Below, piece after piece: positions 7,415 through 16,330 of a DNA stretch of 42,650 nucleotides (positions are counted from its first letter, which is position 1; each line of letters starts with the position of its first letter). The position numbers and the translations under genes are program-made. The stretch covers positions 1-42,650 of the forward strand of contig JALHRB010000031.1 in assembly GCA_022841665.1 (NCBI GenBank). The letters run 5' to 3'. This stretch comes from Pseudolabrys sp. (GTDB lineage: Bacteria; Pseudomonadota; Alphaproteobacteria; Rhizobiales; Xanthobacteraceae). The notes below the pieces were generated by a model. The model was not told the DNA's origin, did not search any database, and worked only from the letters and a program-made list of their open reading frames with translations.

Positions 7415-8878
7415 TCAGACCGCGACTTTGTGGAGGAAGCCTTCGACCTCGGTGCGCAGGTTGGCGGCGGCCTCTTCTACCGATTCCGCGGCGGTCAGCA
7501 CGGTCTGCGCCGATTCCTGCGTTTCCACGGTAGCGCCGGCCACCTCGCTCAGCACGGCGACGACCATCTTGGCGCCGTCGGCGGCGCTGGCGACGTTGCG
7601 CGAGATCTCGCCGGTGGCGGCGTTCTGGCGCAGCACGGAGTCGGCGGCGGCCGAGGTGTAGGAGTCGATCTCGGCCATGCGCTCGGTGATCCGGCCAATC
7701 GCCTCCACCGCCTTGCCGGTCGAGCTCTGCACTTCCAGGATCTGGTTGGAGATATCCTCGGTCGCTTTCGCGGTCTGCACCGCCAGCGACTTCACTTCCG
7801 CCGCGACCACTGCAAAGCCGCGGCCGGCTTCGCCCGCGCGCGCGGCCTCGATGGTGGCGTTGAGCGCGAGCAGATTGGTCTGGCCGGCGATATTGCGGAT
7901 CAGCTTGACCACGTCGCCGATCTTCTGCGCGGCGCGCGCCAGCGCGGCGATGTCATGGTTGGTGGTGCGCGCTTCGCCGGCGGTGGTGCGCACGATTTCG
8001 GCGCTCGTGCCCAGCCGCTGCGCGATGTCGGCGATCGAGTTCGACAATTCGTCGGCGGCCGATGCCGCGCTTTCGACGTTGATCGAGGCCTCATTCGAAG
8101 TGTCGACCGCGCTTTCGGCGCGCTTGGACGTGTGGCCGGACGCGTTGAACAGGCTGGCGGCGGTGGCCCGCATCTCGCCGGCGCTGGCGGCGACGGTGTG
8201 CAGCAGGTCCTCGGCGCGGGCGCGGAAGGCCGTGATCGCATTCTCGATGGTGGCGCGGCGCTCCTCCAGATGCTGCATGGCCGCGCGTTCGTTTTCGACG
8301 TGCCGGCGCTCGGTAATGTCCTCGTGCATGCCGATCCAGCCGCCGCCCTTCATCGGATGGTTGGTGACGAGGAGAAGGCGTCCGTTCTTGGATTTGACCT
8401 CGTGCACCATGGTCTTGCCTTCGGCGACGGAGGCAAGGAATTCGTGGCGGTATTGCTGCGGGTCGCGCGAGAAGGTGCCTTTGGCGACACGCCGGTTCAG
8501 CACCTCGCTCAAGGTCGCGCCGGCTTCGACGTCGGCCGGGGTCAACTCATACATCGAATAGTAGCGCGAATTGCAGACGACCAGCCGCTCGGCGGCGTCG
8601 AACATGCACAGGCCCTGCGGCATGCTTTCGATGGCGTCGCGCAACTGGCCGATCTCGTGCGACTGGCGGAAGGTGACCGCGCCGCCGGCGAGGCTCATGG
8701 CGACCTGCGCGATGATTGCGGCGCCGATCAGGTTGAGGGCCGTTGCGGGCAAACCGGCCGCCAAGCCGGCGACCACGCCGTCGAAAGCGCTCAAGAGCGC
8801 GAAGCTGAGGGCGAAAACGACGAGCCCGGCGAGCGTGACCAAGCCCGAGGCGCGCTTCAGGGTGAGGGAAAAAAACAT
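7415..8878 (-). CDS. PAS-containing methyl-accepting chemotaxis protein
   Basis: This 487-residue receptor has two N-terminal hydrophobic spans (about 12-30 and 45-67) with almost no periplasmic loop. A cytoplasmic PAS domain follows (about 78-190, [22 protein letters not shown] through MHEDITERR), then a signalling domain (about 230-480). The hairpin tip is [33 protein letters not shown] (split near 328-360), which contacts CheA and CheW. There is no HAMP domain and no C-terminal NWETF-type CheR pentapeptide. The PAS type is the one that often senses redox state or internal ligands, which is inferred. The chromate transporter pair is divergent, 176 bases away. Confidence 0.93.
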   Translation of the reverse strand: MFFSLTLKRASGLVTLAGLVVFALSFALLSAFDGVVAGLAAGLPATALNLIGAAIIAQVAMSLAGGAVTFRQSHEIGQLRDAIESMPQGLCMFDAAERLVVCNSRYYSMYELTPADVEAGATLSEVLNRRVAKGTFSRDPQQYRHEFLASVAEGKTMVHEVKSKNGRLLLVTNHPMKGGGWIGMHEDITERRHVENERAAMQHLEERRATIENAITAFRARAEDLLHTVAASAGEMRATAASLFNASGHTSKRAESAVDTSNEASINVESAASAADELSNSIADIAQRLGTSAEIVRTTAGEARTTNHDIAALARAAQKIGDVVKLIRNIAGQTNLLALNATIEAARAGEAGRGFAVVAAEVKSLAVQTAKATEDISNQILEVQSSTGKAVEAIGRITERMAEIDSYTSAAADSVLRQNAATGEISRNVASAADGAKMVVAVLSEVAGATVETQESAQTVLTAAESVEEAAANLRTEVEGFLHKVAV

Positions 8879-9054
8879 TCGGACGCTAATCCGGCCACCG
8901 ATGGTGCCTAGGTTTTAGCCGTATGCCGTTTTTTTATCGTTACTTTTTAATTAACGAAGGGTTAGCGCGCGGGTTGCGGCGCGTAGAATATGCAGGGCTT
9001 CGCTGCGATTTGGGGCGCTGGCGGGGCGGTGAGGGGCAATGTATTGCTCGGTCC

Positions 9055-9639
9055 ATGCCCGATTCCGCCGGAACTCCCGTAGCGCCAACCTCACCGCACC
9101 GCCCGCGCCTCGCCGAGCTGTTCGTCGCCTTCGCGCTGGTCTCGCTCTACAGCTTCGGCGGCGCGCTGCCGTGGTCGCGGCGCATGATCGTCGAAGAAAA
9201 GCGCTGGATGACGCCGGAGCAGTTCAACGAGAACTTCGCGCTGGCGCAGTTCCTGCCGGGACCGAACACCATCAACTTCGCGGTGGTGTTCGGCTCGCGC
9301 TTCGGCGGCGCGGCCGGGGCGGGCGCCGCGCTCATCGGGCTGATGGGGCCGCCGCTCATTATCATTACGGTGCTGGCGGTGCTCTATGCGCGCTACGGCG
9401 AGTTGGAGCCGCTCGGCCGCATCCTGTCGGGCGTGAGCGCAGCCGCGGCGGGGCTCTTGATCGCGGTGGTGGCCAAGATGGCGGCGCCTCTGTTCACGCA
9501 GCGCTGGGGTTGGGCGGTGGCGGTGGCGGTCTTCGCCTTTGTCGGCGTGGCGATCATGCGCTGGCCGCTGCCTTACGTGTTCGTCGCGCTGGCGCCGGTG
9601 AGCGTCGCGCTGGCCTGGTTCGTGCCGGAGCGGCAATGA
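9055..9639 (+). CDS. chrA: chromate transporter family protein, first half (short CHR)
   Basis: This 194-residue CHR-domain protein has FGGALPWSRRMIVEEKRWMTPEQFNENFALAQFLPGPN near the N-terminus (about residues 37-75) and about five to six membrane spans. Short CHR proteins are encoded in pairs and form an antiparallel heterodimer in the inner membrane. They export chromate in some species, but the true substrate is often untested. The ATG at 9055 was chosen because the homologous region starts with a variable hydrophilic tail here; upstream codons do not look like protein. The stop overlaps the start of the second half (ATGA), so the pair is coupled. Confidence 0.9.
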   Translation: MPDSAGTPVAPTSPHRPRLAELFVAFALVSLYSFGGALPWSRRMIVEEKRWMTPEQFNENFALAQFLPGPNTINFAVVFGSRFGGAAGAGAALIGLMGPPLIIITVLAVLYARYGELEPLGRILSGVSAAAAGLLIAVVAKMAAPLFTQRWGWAVAVAVFAFVGVAIMRWPLPYVFVALAPVSVALAWFVPERQ

Positions 9640-10163
9640 ACGACAATCCGCTCACGACTCTGTTCGTCTATTTCGCGACCCTGTCGCTGTTCGCGGTCGG
9701 CGGCGCCAATGCGGCGATCCCCGAGATGCACCGCATCGCGGTCGAGGCCATGGCCTGGATGAGCGACAAGCAGTTCACCGACATGTTCGCGATCTCGCAG
9801 ATGTCGCCGGGGCCGAACGTGATGATCGTGACGCTGATCGGCTACCACGTGGCGGGTTTTACCGGCGCCGCCGTGGCGACGCTGGCGATGACCGGGCCGA
9901 CCTGCGTGCTCGCCTTCGGCGTGGCGCGGGTCTGGGACCGCTTCAAGGATGCGCGCTGGCGTATCGCGATCCAGGCCGGGCTGGTGCCCGTGTCGCTCGG
10001 CCTGATCGGCGCGTCCGCTTTCGTGCTGGCGCGCGCGGCCGATCACACGATTTACGCCGGCGTTATTACCGCAGTGGCGGCGGCGGTCACCTTCGCCACG
10101 CGGCTCAACCCTTTGTGGGTTTTTGCCGCCGCCGGGCTCGTCGGTCTCACCGGCTGGGTCTGA
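9636..10163 (+). CDS. chromate transporter family protein, second half (short CHR)
   Basis: This 175-residue partner of the preceding gene carries the same CHR hallmarks: FAVGGANAAIPEMHRIAVE near the start, then MSDKQFTDMFAISQMSPGPNVMIVTLIG, followed by four to five hydrophobic spans. It has the length and motif order of the C-terminal half of long ChrA proteins. It begins at an ATG that overlaps the previous stop, so the two are made together. No regulator such as chrB is present in the window, so a chromate-specific role is doubtful. Confidence 0.9.
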   Translation: MNDNPLTTLFVYFATLSLFAVGGANAAIPEMHRIAVEAMAWMSDKQFTDMFAISQMSPGPNVMIVTLIGYHVAGFTGAAVATLAMTGPTCVLAFGVARVWDRFKDARWRIAIQAGLVPVSLGLIGASAFVLARAADHTIYAGVITAVAAAVTFATRLNPLWVFAAAGLVGLTGWV

Positions 10164-10323
10164 TATGCGGCTGCTATCTGCCTGATTTTGAGGCGACCGC
10201 CGGATATTGTTCGGGGACGAACGCGGCCGCATCGCGGCGATATACCTGCTTCCTGTGCCCTATCTTCATGTGCTAGGTATCGACCCTTCGAGTTCTGCCT
10301 AAAAAGAATAAACGGAGAGGGGG

Positions 10324-10845
10324 ATGTCCAAGGACGCCAAAGCACCGCTCAGCGCGGGCGGTTTCCGATTCAAGGTGCGCGGCCCGCGTGAATTCTATGG
10401 CGGCTTGGCGCTGATCGGCCTCGCTATCCTCGCGCTCTTCGCTTCGAGCAACCTTCCCGGACAACAGGGTTTTGCCTTCGGACCCGGCACCGCGCCGCGC
10501 ATTTTTGCGTCGCTGCTCGCCGTAGCGGGTGGGCTGGTCGCGCTCACCGGCCTGCTGGCGGACGGACCGAAGATCGAGAAGTACGCGTTCCGCGGACCGA
10601 TCTATGTGCTGTGCGCCATCCTGTTCTTCGCCGCCACCATCCGCGGCGTGCGCATCGGCCCTATCACGATTCCGCAACTCGGCATGGTGCCGGCCACGTT
10701 CATGGCCTTCATGATCGCGATCTCGGGCTCGCGCGAGATGCGCTGGGTGGAAAGCCTGCTCGCGGCCGTCGGCATGACGGTGTTCTGCGTCGTGCTGTTC
10801 GTCTACCTGCTCGGGCTGCCGTTTCAGCTCTGGCCGAATTTCTGA
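10324..10845 (+). CDS. tctB: tripartite tricarboxylate transporter, TctB small membrane subunit
   Basis: This 173-residue membrane protein has four hydrophobic spans. The N-terminal GPREFYGGLALIGLAILALF span is followed by an FGPGTAPRIFASLLAVAGG loop and span typical of TctB. It is the poorly conserved small subunit of the TTT uptake systems (citrate and other carboxylates) and pairs with TctA. The start is supported by GGAGAGGGG just upstream. TctA follows after 15 bases. No periplasmic binding protein gene (tctC) is next to the pair; in most operons it comes first. Confidence 0.88.
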   Translation: MSKDAKAPLSAGGFRFKVRGPREFYGGLALIGLAILALFASSNLPGQQGFAFGPGTAPRIFASLLAVAGGLVALTGLLADGPKIEKYAFRGPIYVLCAILFFAATIRGVRIGPITIPQLGMVPATFMAFMIAISGSREMRWVESLLAAVGMTVFCVVLFVYLLGLPFQLWPNF

Positions 10846-10860
10846 GCGAGGCGCGCCTAT

Positions 10861-12366
10861 ATGACTGATCTCCTCGCCAATCTTGCGCTCGGCTTCTCGG
10901 TCGCCGCGCATCCCTACAACATCGGCTTCTGTCTGCTCGGCGCGCTGGTCGGCACGCTGGTCGGCGTGCTGCCCGGCATCGGCACCGTCGCGACGGTGGC
11001 GATGCTGCTGCCGATCACCTTCGGTCTGCCGCCGGTCGGCGCGCTCATCATGCTCGCCGGCATCTATTACGGCGCGCAATACGGCGGCTCGACCACCTCG
11101 ATCCTGGTCAATATTCCGGGCGAAGCGACCTCGGTGGTCACCTGCCTCGACGGCCACCAGATGGCGCGCAAGGGCCGCGCCGGGGCGGCGCTGTCGATCG
11201 CGGCGATCTCATCGTTCTTGGCCGGCTGCGTCGCCACCGTGCTGGTGGCCGCGCTCGGCGTGCCGCTGACCTCGGTCGCGCTGCTGTTCGGCCCGGCCGA
11301 ATATTTCTCGCTGATGGTGCTCGGCCTGATCTTTGCCGTCGTTCTGGCCAAGGGCTCGGTGCTCAAGGCCATCGCCATGATCCTGGCCGGCCTGTTGCTG
11401 TCGATGATCGGCTCGGACCTCGAGACCGGCGCCGGGCGCATGACCTTCGACATCCCGGAGCTCTCCGACGGCATCGGCTTCGCCAACGTCGCGATGGGCG
11501 TGTTCGGCTTCGCCGAAATCATCCGCAACCTGGAGCTTTCGAAGGAAAGCCGCGAACTGGTGCAGAGCAAGATCCGCGGCCTGATGCCGACGCGGCAGGA
11601 CCTGGTCGACGCCTCCGGCGCGATTGCGCGCGGCACTGTCCTCGGTTCGTTGCTCGGCATCCTGCCCGGCGGCGGCGCGGTGGTGGCGTCGTTTGCGGCC
11701 TATACCTTCGAGAAGCGCGTCTCCAAGCATCCCCACCTGTTCGGCACCGGCGTGATCGAGGGCGTGGCGGCGCCGGAAGCGGCCAACAACGCGGCGGCGC
11801 AGACCTCGTTCATCCCGCTGCTCACGCTCGGCATTCCGCCGAATGCGGTGATGGCGCTGATGGTCGGCGCCATGACCATCCACGGCATCGTGCCGGGCCC
11901 GCAGGTGATGACCAAACAGCCCGAGCTGTTCTGGGGCATGATCGCCTCGATGTGGCTCGGCAACCTGATGCTGGTCATCATCAACCTGCCGCTGGTCGGC
12001 GTGTGGGTCACCCTGCTGCGCGTGCCGTACCGGCTGCTGTTCCCGTCGATCATCGTGTTCTGCTGCATCGGTATCTACTCGATCAACAACTCGCCGACCG
12101 ACGTGGTGATCGCGGCGCTGTTCGGCCTCATCGGCTACTGGCTGGTGAAGCACGACTTCGAGCCGGCGCCGCTGGTGCTCGCCTTCGTGCTCGGCCCGCT
12201 GATGGAGGAGAACCTGCGCCGCGCCATGCTGATCGCGCGCGGCGACGCCACGGTGTTCGTCACGCGGCCGATCTCGGCCGGGCTGATCCTGCTGGCAACG
12301 CTTCTGCTGGTGCTCGCAATGCTGCCGATGATCCGCAAGCGGCGCGACGAGGTGTTCGTCGAATAG
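10861..12366 (+). CDS. tctA: tripartite tricarboxylate transporter, TctA large permease
   Basis: This 501-residue permease is of the usual TctA length with about ten to twelve membrane spans. Family signatures are seen in order: GALVGTLVGVLPGIGTVATV (about 27-46), YYGAQYGGSTTSILVNIPGEA (about 69-89), GILPGGGAVVASFAAY near 265, and TLGIPPNAVMALMVGAM near 320. It transports a carboxylate with TctB and a periplasmic TctC using the proton or sodium gradient. The substrate cannot be read. A hairpin terminator lies 29 bases after the stop, so the unit is tctB-tctA only; TctC must come from elsewhere. Confidence 0.96.
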   Translation: MTDLLANLALGFSVAAHPYNIGFCLLGALVGTLVGVLPGIGTVATVAMLLPITFGLPPVGALIMLAGIYYGAQYGGSTTSILVNIPGEATSVVTCLDGHQMARKGRAGAALSIAAISSFLAGCVATVLVAALGVPLTSVALLFGPAEYFSLMVLGLIFAVVLAKGSVLKAIAMILAGLLLSMIGSDLETGAGRMTFDIPELSDGIGFANVAMGVFGFAEIIRNLELSKESRELVQSKIRGLMPTRQDLVDASGAIARGTVLGSLLGILPGGGAVVASFAAYTFEKRVSKHPHLFGTGVIEGVAAPEAANNAAAQTSFIPLLTLGIPPNAVMALMVGAMTIHGIVPGPQVMTKQPELFWGMIASMWLGNLMLVIINLPLVGVWVTLLRVPYRLLFPSIIVFCCIGIYSINNSPTDVVIAALFGLIGYWLVKHDFEPAPLVLAFVLGPLMEENLRRAMLIARGDATVFVTRPISAGLILLATLLLVLAMLPMIRKRRDEVFVE

Positions 12367-12394
12367 ACGGGCCGCTTCGCGTTCGACGACAAAA

Positions 12395-12431
12395 GCCCTG
12401 TCCGGTAAAGCCGGGCGGGGCCTTTCTCTTT
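12395..12431 (+). terminator. rho-independent terminator after tctA
   Basis: GCCCTGTCCGG pairs imperfectly with CCGGGCGGGGC around a TAAAG loop, and CTTTCTCTTTG follows. The T content is moderate, and it may work for both convergent genes. Confidence 0.7.
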
Positions 12432-12440
12432 GTTACGTTG

Positions 12441-12887
12441 TTACGCCGTCAGCGCCAGCACGCTTGCGCCCAGCAGCGTGACCTGGACGCAGAAGATGGT
12501 GATGTTGACGTCCCAGCGCTTGGCCACGAGCGGCACCGGCGCGGCGAAGGGCTGGTAGCCGTTGTCGTCATAGGCCGCGCCGCCATAGACCGGCATCGCG
12601 AAGACGGCGACGAAGAACGCGCCATAGACGATCGCGCCCATGATGGCGGCGAGCCACAGCCGCTCCAGCGCGAGCGGACCCGGCCACCAGATCAGCGCCA
12701 GCGCCATGAGGCCGAGCCCGGCATAGCTCGAAATCTGCCAGACCACGTGGAAGCGGGCGTGTGGCGTCCATTTCGGGTTGGTGGCGTGCGTCTTGTTGAA
12801 GTCGGCCAGGATGGTCGCGAAGGCGTAGCCGGCCGTCACCAAAGTGAGCAGGACGCGGGCCAGCAGCAGGTGGTCAAAGGCGAGCAT
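12441..12887 (-). CDS. four-span membrane protein, possibly DUF6640 family
   Basis: This 148-residue protein has four predicted membrane spans (about 8-27, 51-70, 75-98 and 124-146). The loop after span 1 reads [22 protein letters not shown], a conserved-looking His/Trp-rich motif that I associate with small membrane proteins of the DUF6640 type, with limited certainty. The ATG at 12887 is supported by GGGGGAAC three bases upstream; a longer open frame upstream has no membrane-protein character. It is divergent from thyA, sharing a 151-base intergenic region. Function unknown. Confidence 0.75.
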   Translation of the reverse strand: MLAFDHLLLARVLLTLVTAGYAFATILADFNKTHATNPKWTPHARFHVVWQISSYAGLGLMALALIWWPGPLALERLWLAAIMGAIVYGAFFVAVFAMPVYGGAAYDDNGYQPFAAPVPLVAKRWDVNITIFCVQVTLLGASVLALTA

Positions 12888-13038
12888 GGCGTTCCCCCGG
12901 GGCGATTTTCCCGTAACGATAGCAGGTTCCATGGCTGCCGGCGCGCCGGCACCGCGGCCTTGGATAAATCGCTGCCGCGCGGTTGCCCGCGGGCGTAAAC
13001 TTGCCCATCTTCCGAGTCGCTCAAGGGCACCTCCGGAC

Positions 13039-13833
13039 ATGCGCCAGTACCTCGACCTGATGGAGCACATTCTCGCCGACGGCGCGGAGAAGCGCGACCG
13101 CACCGGCACCGGCACCATCTCGGTGTTCGGGCATCAGATGCGCTTCGACCTGGCGCAAGGCTTCCCGCTGCTCACCACCAAGAAACTGCACCTGAAGTCG
13201 ATCGTCCACGAACTGCTCTGGTTCCTGGCGGGCGACACCAACATCAAATATCTCAACGAGCACGGCGTGCGCATCTGGGACGAATGGGCCGACAAGCGCG
13301 GCGACCTCGGGCCGGTCTACGGCCACCAGTGGCGCTCATGGCCGGCGCGCGACGGCTCGACCATCGACCAGATCAGCAACGTGATTGCGATGATCAAGCG
13401 CAATCCGGATTCGCGGCGGCTGATCGTCACCGCGTGGAACCCGGCCGACGTCGACAAGATGGCGCTGCCGCCGTGCCACTGCCTGTTCCAGTTCTACGTC
13501 GCGAAAGGCAGGCTGTCGTGCCAGCTCTATCAGCGCTCGGCCGACGTATTCCTTGGCGTGCCGTTCAACATCGCTTCTTACGCGTTGCTCACTTTAATGG
13601 TAGCGCAAGTGACCGGGCACCAGCCGGGCGAGTTCATCCACACTTTCGGCGACGCGCATCTCTACCTCAATCATCTGGAGCAGGCGCGCATTCAGCTCGG
13701 CCGCGCCCCGCGCGCGCTGCCCACGATGCGCATCAACCCGGCGGTGAAGGACATCTTCGCCTTCCGCTACGAGGATTTCGCGGTCGAGAACTACGAGCCG
13801 CACCCGCACATCAAGGCCGCGGTGGCGGTGTGA
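13039..13833 (+). CDS. thyA: thymidylate synthase
   Basis: ThyA makes dTMP from dUMP with methylene-tetrahydrofolate and yields dihydrofolate. The 264-residue length equals the E. coli enzyme. Visible are [18 protein letters not shown], the [13 protein letters not shown] region, [19 protein letters not shown], the catalytic Cys146 in [33 protein letters not shown], and the C-terminal [10 protein letters not shown] ending in the conserved V. The start at 13039 (MRQYLDLM) fits the family; the frame is open further upstream without homology. folA, which recycles the dihydrofolate, lies two genes downstream. Confidence 0.98.
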   Translation: MRQYLDLMEHILADGAEKRDRTGTGTISVFGHQMRFDLAQGFPLLTTKKLHLKSIVHELLWFLAGDTNIKYLNEHGVRIWDEWADKRGDLGPVYGHQWRSWPARDGSTIDQISNVIAMIKRNPDSRRLIVTAWNPADVDKMALPPCHCLFQFYVAKGRLSCQLYQRSADVFLGVPFNIASYALLTLMVAQVTGHQPGEFIHTFGDAHLYLNHLEQARIQLGRAPRALPTMRINPAVKDIFAFRYEDFAVENYEPHPHIKAAVAV

Positions 13834-13860
13834 GGGCCATCGCTTGTTAAAAGTGATTAC

Positions 13861-13919
13861 CGGACTGAAGAACTTTGTACGTTTCCCGCTAAAGGGGCTT
13901 TAGTCCGAATTCTAAACGT
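13861..13919 (+). promoter_or_regulatory. structured intergenic segment between thyA and GNAT gene
   Basis: CGGACTGAAG (13861-13870) can pair with CTTTAGTCCG (13898-13907), ten pairs with one G-U. A competing small hairpin CTAAAG-GGG-CTTTAG lies at 13889-13903, and ACGTTT/AAACGT (13879-13884, 13914-13919) is a third option. There is no T-tract. It could be a processing or translational control element, or a poor terminator. Confidence 0.4.
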
Positions 13920-13999
13920 TCCCTTATTCCCTGACCCTGTAGGTTGGGAACGGGGCGGAATTTCAACACGACCGGCACGCCGGCACACGAGGAAATGAA

Positions 14000-14491
14000 G
14001 TGACCGTCGCCATCCGTCCCGCGCAGCCATCCGACAGCGCGCTGATCTTCGCGCTCGTCTGCGAGTTGGCCGACTACGAGAACTTGCAGGGTGAGGTGGA
14101 CGCCACGCCGGAGGAGATTGCCGCCGCGCTGTTCGCGCGCGAGCCGCGCTTGTTCTGTGCCCTTGCCGAATGGGATGGCGAGCCGGCGGGCTTTGCGGTC
14201 TGGTTCCTGAACTACTCGACCTTCCGCGGCCGCCACGGGCTTTATGTCGAGGATCTGTTTGTGCGGCCGGCCTATCGCGGCAAGGGCATTGGCAAGGCGC
14301 TGATGCGGCACCTGGCGCAGCGCTGCGTCGAGGACAAGCTCGCGCGCTTCGAATGGGCGGTGCTCGACTGGAATGCGCCGTCGATCGCGTTCTACAAGGC
14401 GATCGGCGCGCAGGTGATGAGTGAATGGAAGCTGTGCCGCCTGTCCGGCGCGGCTTTGAGCGGCTTCGCGCGCACGGGAGCGGCATCATGA
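14000..14491 (+). CDS. GNAT family N-acetyltransferase
   Basis: This 163-residue single-domain acetyltransferase uses acetyl-CoA. The start region TVAIRPAQPSDSALIFALVCELA is the first strand and helix of the fold. The LYVEDLFVRPAYRGKGIGKALMRHLA segment (about 94-119) contains the acetyl-CoA binding R/QxxGxG/A motif (RGKGIGKAL), and LDWNAPSIAFYKAIGAQ is the last helix. It resembles diamine/spermidine-type acetyltransferases, but the substrate is not known. GTG is the start, preceded by GAGGAAATGAA; an ATG five bases upstream hits a stop after two codons. Its stop overlaps the folA start (ATGA). Confidence 0.93.
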   Translation: MTVAIRPAQPSDSALIFALVCELADYENLQGEVDATPEEIAAALFAREPRLFCALAEWDGEPAGFAVWFLNYSTFRGRHGLYVEDLFVRPAYRGKGIGKALMRHLAQRCVEDKLARFEWAVLDWNAPSIAFYKAIGAQVMSEWKLCRLSGAALSGFARTGAAS

Positions 14492-15024
14492 GCGCGATGA
14501 CGACATTCGCCAAGCGGCCGACGCTGGTGCTGGTCGCCGCCGTGGGCGAGAACGGCGTGATCGGCCGCGAAGGCCAGCTGCCCTGGAAACTGAGGTCGGA
14601 TCTCCAGCATTTCAAGCGCGTGACCCTCAACAAACCGCTGATCATGGGCCGCAAGACTTACGAGTCGATCGGCCACGCTTTGCCGGGCCGCACCAACATC
14701 GTTCTCAGCCGCGACCTCAGCCAAAAGGCGCCCGGCGCCGTACTGGCGACGAGCTTTGACGGCGCGCTCGCCTATGCCCGCGACGACGCCAAAAAACGCG
14801 GCACCGACGAGATCATGGTGATCGGCGGCAGCGACGTGTTCGCGCTCGCCATGCCGAAGGCGGACCGGTTGGAGATCACCCGCGTGCACATGTCGCCGGA
14901 GGGCGACGTGTTGTTTCCGCCCATCGACGAGGCGCAATGGCGAGAGGTGCGGCGCGAACTGCACCAACGCGGCCCCGCTGACGACGTGGATTTCACGATT
15001 CTTACGTACGAACGGGTGCGATAG
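14488..15024 (+). CDS. folA: dihydrofolate reductase
   Basis: FolA reduces dihydrofolate to tetrahydrofolate with NADPH. The 178-residue protein shows LVAAVGENGVIGREGQLPWKLRSDLQHFK (the Met20 loop and the acidic D27-type residue in SDLQ), PLIMGRKTYESIG, LPGRTNIVLSRD and EIMVIGGSDVFALAM, all in family order. The family is the trimethoprim target. The ATG at 14488 overlaps the stop of the acetyltransferase gene, and an ATG three codons later is an alternative. With thyA upstream it closes the dTMP/folate cycle, a classic neighbourhood. Confidence 0.97.
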   Translation: MSAMTTFAKRPTLVLVAAVGENGVIGREGQLPWKLRSDLQHFKRVTLNKPLIMGRKTYESIGHALPGRTNIVLSRDLSQKAPGAVLATSFDGALAYARDDAKKRGTDEIMVIGGSDVFALAMPKADRLEITRVHMSPEGDVLFPPIDEAQWREVRRELHQRGPADDVDFTILTYERVR

Positions 15025-15074
15025 TCCGGGCCGGCACCCCGCCAAAGTCATAATCCCGTACGATTTTTCGTCAC

Positions 15075-15094
15075 AAATCGCGGCAAATCGCGGC
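15075..15094. repeat. tandem 10-base direct repeat upstream of hflK
   Basis: AAATCGCGGC occurs twice in tandem, immediately upstream of the predicted hflK promoter. It could be an activator site or chance duplication. Confidence 0.5.
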
Positions 15095-15105
15095 ATGACG
15101 GCGCG

Positions 15106-15134
15106 TTGTGCCGGGGGCTGCGGTCCCCTATAAC
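15106..15134 (+). promoter_or_regulatory. predicted promoter of hflK-hflC operon
   Basis: TTGTGC (15106-15111) is followed after 17 bases by TATAAC (15129-15134), a good housekeeping-sigma arrangement, 54 bases before the hflK start. It is predicted from sequence only. Confidence 0.5.
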
Positions 15135-15187
15135 CCTGCCGACAACAGGGTCGCCGGTCATGAATCCGGCGCCGGGAGATATATTCA

Positions 15188-16330
15188 ATGCCATGGACCA
15201 ATCAGGGCGGCGGCGGTGGCGGCGGCCCGTGGGGCTCGGGCGGGGGCAAGGGCCCCTGGGGCTCGGGACCGCAATCGTCGGGGCCGACCCCGCCGGATCT
15301 TGAGGAAATGCTTCGCCGCGGCCAGGACAAGCTGCGCCGCGTGCTGCCGGGCGGCAATCTCGGCGGCAAGGGCTTCGCGCTGATCGCGCTCGCCGCGGTC
15401 GCGCTCTGGGGCTTTTCGGGCTTCTTCCGCGTCGAGCCGGACGAGCTCGGCGTCGTGCTGCGCTTCGGCAAGGAGGTGCGCGAGGTGCAGCCGGGCCTGA
15501 ACTACCACCTGCCGTATCCGGTCGAGACCGTGCTCACGCCGAAAGCGTTGCGCGTCAACAAGATCGACATCGGCATGCGGGTGGTCGACGACCTGCGCCG
15601 CGGCTCCACCGTGCGCGACGTGCCGGAGGAGAGCCTGATGCTCACCGGCGACGAGAACATCGTCGACGTCGATTTCTCGGTGCTGTGGAAGATTGCGCCG
15701 ACGGGCGTCGGCAAGTATTTGTTCAACATCCAAAACCCGGAAGGCACGGTGAAGGCGGTGGCGGAAAGCGCCATGCGCGACGTCATCGGCCGCTCGGAAA
15801 TCCAGCCGATCCTTACCGGCGCGCGGCAGACCATCGAAACTGCCGTGCAGGACCTGATGCAGAAAACGCTGGACAATTACGGCGCCGGCATCGCCGTGCA
15901 GCAGGTGCAGTTGCAGAAGGTCGACCCGCCCTCGCAGGTCATCGACGCCTTCCGCGACGTGCAGGCGGCGCGCGCCGACCTCGAGCGCGCGGTCAACGAG
16001 GCGCAGACTTATGCCAACCGCGTCGTGCCGGAAGCGCGCGGCCGCGTGGCGCAGATCACGCAGGCCGCCGAAGCCTACAAGTCGCAGACGGTGGCGGAAG
16101 CCACCGGCCAGACCTCGCGCTTCCTGAAGATCTATGAGCAGTACAGGAAGGCGCCCGAGGTGACCCGCGAGCGCATGTACCTGGAGACCATGGAGCGCGT
16201 GCTCGGCGGCACCGACAAGATCATTATCGATTCCGGGACCGGCGGCTCCGGCGTTGTGCCCTATCTGCCGCTCAATGAGCTGGCGCGGCCCACGACACCG
16301 CGCGCCCCGCAGGCAGGAGGCCGCCCATGA
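15188..16330 (+). CDS. hflK: HflK, membrane protease modulator subunit
   Basis: HflK with HflC forms a large SPFH/band 7 assembly around FtsH in the inner membrane and modulates its proteolysis. The 380-residue protein begins with a Gly/Pro-rich cytoplasmic tail (1-40) and a membrane span near 62-80 (FALIALAAVALWGFSGFF). The SPFH domain follows (about 80-270; VEPDELGVVLRFGKEVREVQPGLNYHLPYPVE), then a coiled coil with NEAQTYANRVVPEARGRVAQ. It has a Pro-rich end. The stop overlaps the hflC start (ATGA). A candidate promoter lies upstream. The order HflKC-DUF2065-Do protease is typical of relatives. Confidence 0.96.
   Translation: MPWTNQGGGGGGGPWGSGGGKGPWGSGPQSSGPTPPDLEEMLRRGQDKLRRVLPGGNLGGKGFALIALAAVALWGFSGFFRVEPDELGVVLRFGKEVREVQPGLNYHLPYPVETVLTPKALRVNKIDIGMRVVDDLRRGSTVRDVPEESLMLTGDENIVDVDFSVLWKIAPTGVGKYLFNIQNPEGTVKAVAESAMRDVIGRSEIQPILTGARQTIETAVQDLMQKTLDNYGAGIAVQQVQLQKVDPPSQVIDAFRDVQAARADLERAVNEAQTYANRVVPEARGRVAQITQAAEAYKSQTVAEATGQTSRFLKIYEQYRKAPEVTRERMYLETMERVLGGTDKIIIDSGTGGSGVVPYLPLNELARPTTPRAPQAGGRP

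Noticed and set aside
7358-8911. 517-codon plus-strand ORF opposite the PAS chemoreceptor gene
   Set aside because: It is the antisense shadow of a GC-rich gene whose product is clearly a chemoreceptor; the antisense product is Gly/Arg/His-rich with no recognisable domain.
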